Below, one piece after another: positions 31,181 to 35,159 of a stretch of 35,159 nt of DNA. Origin of the DNA: Clostridia bacterium (GTDB lineage: Bacteria; Bacillota; Clostridia; Christensenellales; Borkfalkiaceae); contig JAFTSO010000007.1 in the NCBI GenBank assembly GCA_017467265.1, forward strand, positions 1 to 35,159, read 5' to 3'. The notes beneath the pieces were generated by a model. That model made no database searches and had not been told where the DNA came from. It was given only the letters and a program-made list of their open reading frames with translations. Each line of letters starts with the position of its first letter. The stretch's first letter is position 1. A program made the translations under genes and the position numbers.

Positions 31181-31203
31181 TTTATTTTCCGATTTGATAT
31201 ACT
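31175..31203 (+). promoter_or_regulatory. Sigma-A promoter of the cca-type gene (plus), sharing its -35 box
   Basis: Plus strand: -35 TTGCAA (31175-31180), 17-bp spacer, -10 TATACT (31198-31203), 36 bp before the ATG. It shares the -35 hexamer with the divergent dagK promoter. Confidence 0.8.
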
Positions 31204-31238
31204 TAAAATATAAAAAAAATCGCAAAAAGGAGAGAAAA

Positions 31239-32597
31239 ATGTTCGATCGTATCGCAAAGAGCCTGATTTTGTTGGCGCAGAGCCTTCCAAAACCCCTTTA
31301 CGTTGTCGGCGGCGCGGTCCGCGATCATCTCATCGGCTTTCAAGAAAAGACGACCGATTGGGATATTTGCTCGCCTATGCTCGCCGAAGAATTCGCCGCG
31401 ATCGCCACGGCGCACGGCTTTACGATCAACGCCGTTTATCGCAATACGGGCACGGTGAAACTGCGCGATTACGAGAACAACGAGTTCGAATTTTCTTCCT
31501 TTCGCTCGGATGAATACGTGCGCGGCGTGCACACTCCCGTCAACGTCTTTTTTACCGACGACGTCACGCTGGACGCGCGGCGTAGAGATTTTACCTGCAA
31601 CGCCGTGTATTACGACGTCGCCGCACAAAAATACGTCGATCCCTTAGACGGGAGCTCCGCTATTAAGGAAAAACGGCTGTCCACCGTCGCGCCTGCTAAA
31701 AAGGTATTCGGCGAAGACGGGCTGCGACTGATGCGCCTTGCTCGGCAGGCAGGGCAGCTGGGCTTTACCCCCGATCAGGACTGTTTGAACGGGGCAAGGG
31801 AAAACGCCGCGCTCATTGACGATATTTCCGCAGAACGGATCTATACGGAGCTACTCGCGATCTTATCCGCCGACGAAAAACACGGGCTCGTCGGGGGGGC
31901 GTATCGCGGTTTACGCCTTTTGGACGACATCGGCGTATTCGAACGGATCTTCCCCGAGCTTGCCTTGGGAAAGGGTATGAAACAGCGCGCGGATTTTCAT
32001 AAATACGACGTGTTAGAACACACGCTCCGCTCCGTCAAATACGCCGCGCCGCAGGTGCGCCTTGCCGCCCTTTTGCACGACGTCGGCAAACCCTACTGTA
32101 TGCAACGCGACGGAAAATATCATGCCCACCCTATCGAGGGGGAACGCATTACGCACGAAATTTTGACCCGATTAAAAGCCCCGAAAAAGACGGTGGCACA
32201 CGTGGGCGAGCTCGTCAAATGGCATATGTACGATCTCGATTGCAAAACGAGCGAGAACAAACTGCGCCGTTTCTTCGTCCAGCACCACACACTTTTAGAC
32301 GATCTGCTCTTGTTAAAGCAAGCGGATTTCTCCGCGTGTATGGACGATCTCGACCAAGCGCCCACCTGCGTGCGTTGGCGCGCGCTGCTTTCTACAATGC
32401 AAAAAGAAAACGTACCGTTCTCTCTAAAAGCGTTGGCGGTGAACGGAAACGACCTGCTCACGCTCGGCATCGCACCCCACCATATCGCTGCGGTTCTTTC
32501 TCGTCTATTGCTGCACGTATCCACTTCGCCGCAGGATAATCAAAAGGAACGCCTGCTGCGCTTTGCCGTCGGTTTTGATCACGACGTAAACCATTAA
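31239..32597 (+). CDS. cca: CCA tRNA nucleotidyltransferase with HD domain
   Basis: A class II polymerase-beta-like nucleotidyltransferase of 452 residues. Residues 20-44 hold LYVVGGAVRDHL and the catalytic DWD (Asp40, Asp42). RRRDFTCNAVYYD and RLMRLARQAGQLGF are the next family motifs. An HD domain (LAALLHDVGKP, then HPIEGERITHEIL) lies at about residues 270-320. The family adds or repairs the 3'-CCA of tRNAs; HD-containing members may also remove the 2',3'-cyclic phosphate. Since the local tRNA-Arg encodes its CCA, repair may be the main role. AAAAGGAGAG places the start at 31239; the longer ORF begins inside the promoter. Confidence 0.9.
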   Translation: MFDRIAKSLILLAQSLPKPLYVVGGAVRDHLIGFQEKTTDWDICSPMLAEEFAAIATAHGFTINAVYRNTGTVKLRDYENNEFEFSSFRSDEYVRGVHTPVNVFFTDDVTLDARRRDFTCNAVYYDVAAQKYVDPLDGSSAIKEKRLSTVAPAKKVFGEDGLRLMRLARQAGQLGFTPDQDCLNGARENAALIDDISAERIYTELLAILSADEKHGLVGGAYRGLRLLDDIGVFERIFPELALGKGMKQRADFHKYDVLEHTLRSVKYAAPQVRLAALLHDVGKPYCMQRDGKYHAHPIEGERITHEILTRLKAPKKTVAHVGELVKWHMYDLDCKTSENKLRRFFVQHHTLLDDLLLLKQADFSACMDDLDQAPTCVRWRALLSTMQKENVPFSLKALAVNGNDLLTLGIAPHHIAAVLSRLLLHVSTSPQDNQKERLLRFAVGFDHDVNH

Positions 32598-32639
32598 CCC
32601 CCACAGCATACCCCGACGAACGGACATGTACAAAAATTT

Positions 32640-32671
32640 ACGGCGGAACACAACCCAACGTGTTCCGCCGT
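32640..32671. terminator. Bidirectional terminator between cca and galK
   Basis: A perfect 12-bp stem ACGGCGGAACAC/GTGTTCCGCCGT with an 8-nt loop; CTTTTGTT follows on plus and AAATTTTTG on minus. It serves the two convergent genes. Confidence 0.88.
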
Positions 32672-32677
32672 CTTTTG

Positions 32678-33835
32678 TTAAAGTTTTTCCACCGTAATCC
32701 CGTCCTCGATCGACGTTTCGTAAAAACTCGCTTTATACCCGATCGCGTCGTGATACGCTTTGCCTACCCGACGGATAAAGCCTTCCGTTTCCGTTTTTTT
32801 GACAATGGAGATGGTGCAACCGCCAAAACCTGCCCCGATCATACGCGAACCAAGGCAAGACGGCTCTTTTCGCGCGAACGCCGTCAACGCGTCCAGCTCC
32901 TTGCCCGTCACTTCGTATAAATCGCGCAGGCTGTAATGGCTCTCGTTGAGCAATCTGCCCAACTCCACCAAATCCCCTGTCTTCAACGCCGCCACCGCTT
33001 TGCTCACACGGTCGCACTCCATAACGACGTGCTCGGCACGCTTTGCCACCACCCCTGAAAGCAGGTATTTCAGCTCGTTAAAGAGCTTGGGAGAAATCTC
33101 GGCAAGGCACTTTACGTCTGCCTTCGTCTGCAACGTTTTGAGCGCCGTTTCCACTTCTTGCCGCCGCACGTTGTACTTGCTTTCGACAAGATTGTGCGGC
33201 TTGTTGCAGTTCGCCACCACCAAGGCGTATTCCCCCAAACGCAGGGGGACGTATTCGTACGAAAGATCGGAACAGTCCAACAAAACGGCGTGATCTTTCT
33301 TTCCCATCGCCGAGGCAAACTGATCCATAATGCCGCAATTTACGCCCGCATATTTATTCTCCGCACGCTGCGAAATCAGGGCAAGCTGGACCTTGTCATA
33401 AGCCACGCCTGCGTATTCGCAGAACGCCACCGCCGTTGCCACTTCGATCGCCGCCGACGAAGAGAGTCCGCTCCCAAACGGCACGGTACAATCGTAATAC
33501 AGATCGCAACCGACAATCTCCACGCCCGTTTCTTGTAAATAATAGGCAACGCCTGCCTGATAATTCCCGATTTTTAATTCCCGATACGCGTCGAGCGTAT
33601 CCACGCAAAGCTCCACGACGCCATCAATGCCGCGAAAGGCAAGGCGCACCGTTTTCCCGCCCGTTTTGCGCGCATAGATATTACAGCGCAGGTTGAGCGC
33701 CGCAGGGAACACCTTACCGCCGCAATAATCGATATGTTCGCCGATCACGTTGATTCTGCCTGCCGCCGTAAACAGATCGGTCGGCTCTGCGCCGAACGCG
33801 TCTTGAAAAGCCTGCATTCCTTCCGTCTTTGTCAT
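32678..33835 (-). CDS. galK: Galactokinase
   Basis: GalK phosphorylates alpha-D-galactose at C1 with ATP, the entry step of the Leloir pathway. The 385-residue product has the galactokinase signature GRINVIGEHIDYCGG at residues 26-40. The GHMP phosphate loop VPFGSGLSSSAAIEVA and the catalytic Asp region GVNCGIMDQFAS follow, with the C-terminal GARMIGAGFGG-type motif present as SRMIGAGFGGCTISIV. The galactose signature is slightly varied (INVIGEHIDY for VNLIGEHTDY). AAGGAG supports the ATG at 33835; GTG one codon before is possible. It is 12 bp after lgt, an unusual partner; galT and galE are not in the window. Confidence 0.94.
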   Translation of the reverse strand: MTKTEGMQAFQDAFGAEPTDLFTAAGRINVIGEHIDYCGGKVFPAALNLRCNIYARKTGGKTVRLAFRGIDGVVELCVDTLDAYRELKIGNYQAGVAYYLQETGVEIVGCDLYYDCTVPFGSGLSSSAAIEVATAVAFCEYAGVAYDKVQLALISQRAENKYAGVNCGIMDQFASAMGKKDHAVLLDCSDLSYEYVPLRLGEYALVVANCNKPHNLVESKYNVRRQEVETALKTLQTKADVKCLAEISPKLFNELKYLLSGVVAKRAEHVVMECDRVSKAVAALKTGDLVELGRLLNESHYSLRDLYEVTGKELDALTAFARKEPSCLGSRMIGAGFGGCTISIVKKTETEGFIRRVGKAYHDAIGYKASFYETSIEDGITVEKL

Positions 33836-33847
33836 CACACTACTCCT

Positions 33848-34702
33848 TTATTCGTTATCGTTTTCAGAGCCGTTCGCTATCGCGCCCGTCTCCGTAATTT
33901 TTCCGCGTTTTCTGGTAAAATACCAAGCCGTCAAATACACGATGCCGCCGATCACAAGCAAAATCGCAATCAACTGCGACGGCGTCAAAAAGGGCACAAT
34001 CGTCTTCCCCCGTGCGTCCGCACGGCAAAATTCGATCGCAAACCGCCACACCCCGTACGCGATCATATACACGGGCAAAAGGGGAGTCTGCCGCCAGCCT
34101 TCGCCGCGCTTTGTGGCGCGCAAATACAGCCACAGCAACACGCCTGCCAAAGCGAATAAAAAGACCGCCTCAAAGAGCTGAATCGGCACGACTTTTACCT
34201 TTGGATAGCACACGTCCCCCACGCAAACGTCGTAATGGGGCACACCGTACCACGCGTCCGTCACTCTGCCATAGCAACAGCCGTCGAGCAGACAACCGAG
34301 CCGTCCAAATCCGTGCGCCATCGGAATCAGCACCGCTGCAATATTTGCCAAGCAAGGAAATTGCTTTTTTGCCTCGTCATAGAGTTTTAACGGTTTCGTC
34401 AATACAAACCACGAGAACAGGAATACCCCTGCCCCGACGAGTAAACCGCCGTAAAAGGTCAACCCCGATTGCAGATCAAACGTACCCGTTTCCAAATAGT
34501 TGTAAAATGCCTGAAAGAGTGCCGCACCGAACAGGCCACATCCGATTGCAAGAACGGCGGATATAACCAGCTGCCTTTGGAGCGGAATACTAAACCCTGC
34601 CTTTACCGCCATTTTATCCGCCAAAAAGAGCGCCGCTATCATACCGAGCATCAAACACAGCTCGTACGCGTGTAAGCCGAGAAAAAGTTCGTTGGGATAC
34701 AT
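33848..34702 (-). CDS. lgt: Prolipoprotein diacylglyceryl transferase family protein
   Basis: Lgt moves diacylglycerol from phosphatidylglycerol to the lipobox Cys of prolipoproteins in the membrane. The 284-residue protein has about seven membrane segments. The diagnostic loop is HGFGRLGCLLDGCCYG at residues 130-145, containing the essential Arg. LTFYGGLLVGAG, VPIQLFEAVFLFAL and YGVWRFAIEFCRAD match the other conserved segments. The signature is the GCxxxGCCYG variant rather than the GNFxNxE of enterobacterial Lgt. Its activity as the main Lgt is likely but unproven. AAAAAGGAG lies before the start and a strong promoter is just upstream. Confidence 0.88.
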   Translation of the reverse strand: MYPNELFLGLHAYELCLMLGMIAALFLADKMAVKAGFSIPLQRQLVISAVLAIGCGLFGAALFQAFYNYLETGTFDLQSGLTFYGGLLVGAGVFLFSWFVLTKPLKLYDEAKKQFPCLANIAAVLIPMAHGFGRLGCLLDGCCYGRVTDAWYGVPHYDVCVGDVCYPKVKVVPIQLFEAVFLFALAGVLLWLYLRATKRGEGWRQTPLLPVYMIAYGVWRFAIEFCRADARGKTIVPFLTPSQLIAILLVIGGIVYLTAWYFTRKRGKITETGAIANGSENDNE

Positions 34703-34733
34703 AGCTCGCTCCTTTTTGTTTTTTGCTATGGAT

Positions 34734-34762
34734 ATTATACAATATCAGACGTGTTTTGTCAA
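34734..34762 (-). promoter_or_regulatory. Sigma-A promoter of lgt-galK
   Basis: Minus strand: consensus -35 TTGACA (34757-34762), 17-bp spacer, consensus -10 TATAAT (34734-34739); one of the strongest-looking promoters in the window. Confidence 0.9.
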
Positions 34763-34784
34763 TGATACGACGGCAAAAAATTAA

Positions 34785-34810
34785 AACCGCGCCGTTTTCA
34801 CGACGCGGTT
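34785..34810 (-). terminator. Terminator after the cold-shock gene
   Basis: AACCGCG pairs with CGCGGTT, with a further CG/CG pair after one mismatch. Minus-strand sequence after it is TTAATTTTTTGC. It ends 28 bp after the stop codon. Confidence 0.75.
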
Positions 34811-34837
34811 AAAATGCGTAAACATACAGCCAACGAA

Positions 34838-35050
34838 TCACAACGCTTGCACGTTCACTGCGCGGAGCTTTTCGGGATTTTTAGGATCGGGTTCGGTTTC
34901 GTAAGAAACTTTCTGTCCTTCCTTTAATCTCCTGTACCCTTCAGCTACAATGGCAGAAAAATGCACGAATACGTCATTGCCGCCCTCATCACCAGCAATA
35001 AACCCGTAGCCCTTCTCTGCATTGAACCATTTCACAGTACCCTGAGCCAT
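34838..35050 (-). CDS. Cold-shock domain protein (CspA family)
   Basis: A 70-residue single cold-shock domain, an OB-fold RNA/DNA chaperone. It shows both nucleic-acid motifs: RNP1-like KGYGFIAGD (residues ~13-21) and RNP2-like VFVHFSAI (~27-34), opening with [18 protein letters not shown]. Length and layout are standard. GAAGGGGG lies before the ATG at 35050; an in-frame TTG at 35077 is less likely. The mRNA leader is about 75 nt from the promoter to the ATG, as is common for cold-shock genes whose leaders respond to temperature. Confidence 0.95.
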   Translation of the reverse strand: MAQGTVKWFNAEKGYGFIAGDEGGNDVFVHFSAIVAEGYRRLKEGQKVSYETEPDPKNPEKLRAVNVQAL

Positions 35051-35128
35051 CTTCGGTACCCCCTTCAATTTACTCAACGATAAATCTGCCGCAAAGTACC
35101 CCCGTCATTTTATTCGTTTATACTTCAC

Positions 35129-35157
35129 ATTATATCATAAAATTTTTGCCTTTGCAA
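35129..35157 (-). promoter_or_regulatory. Sigma-A promoter of the cold-shock gene
   Basis: Minus strand: -35 TTGCAA (35152-35157), 17-bp spacer, -10 TATAAT (35129-35134). Confidence 0.85.
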
Positions 35158-35159
35158 CA

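Overview
The window looks like a chromosomal segment of a spore-forming low-to-mid-GC Bacillota of class Clostridia, probably an uncultured gut-type lineage (the order-level placement is a guess). Signs are a spoVAC-spoVAD pair, sigH, a CwlD-type amidase, a collagen-like spore/surface protein, strong AGGAGG-type ribosome binding sites, a CCA-encoding tRNA and housekeeping gene orders typical of Bacillota. I see no prophage, CRISPR array or complete insertion sequence.

Region by region. 1-1257: 3' end of a spoVA operon on the minus strand; spoVAD is cut off by unrelated, structured sequence at the very start of the window. 1408-7051: a seven-gene minus-strand operon mrnC-rlmB-sigH-dnaX-ybaB-recR-gpsA with a clear promoter at one end and a terminator at the other; recR carries an apparent one-base frameshift. 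7153-8956: cwlD-type amidase and a degenerate DeoC-like protein. 8990-9274: small membrane protein. 9353-10956: nadD-yqeK fusion and rsfS with promoter. 10993-11790: unknown four-helix membrane protein. 11787-14697: recX-birA-nnrD(nnrE) operon with promoter. 14750-15369: phosphoribosyltransferase. 15553-19628: a stand-alone transcription unit for a 1318-residue, single-pass, repeat-built ectodomain protein of unknown function, the most novel-looking item. 19671-20835: rpsF-ssb-rpsR with promoter, probable S6:S18 leader and terminator. 20846-21412: collagen-like protein. 21526-25768: two tandem paralogous multi-pass membrane proteins (GT-C/PTPS-related type). 25831-25985: tRNA-Arg(ACG). 26085-31180: dagK, PAS-PP2C phosphatase, unknown membrane protein and a ManA-ROK kinase fusion. 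31239-32597: CCA-adding-type nucleotidyltransferase, divergent from dagK, the two promoters sharing one palindromic -35 box. 32678-34762: lgt-galK operon. 34785-35157: cold-shock protein.

How the parts fit: most genes are housekeeping (DNA replication and repair, ribosome assembly, NAD metabolism and repair, tRNA maturation). Sporulation is represented by SigH (entry), CwlD-like (cortex), SpoVA (dipicolinate uptake) and probably the collagen-like protein. Sugar metabolism is represented by GalK and the fused mannose-6-phosphate isomerase/sugar kinase. The envelope is represented by Lgt, DagK-like kinase, the two large membrane paralogues and the giant repeat ectodomain protein. Eleven sigma-A-type promoters can be read directly, and every one has a 17-bp spacer.
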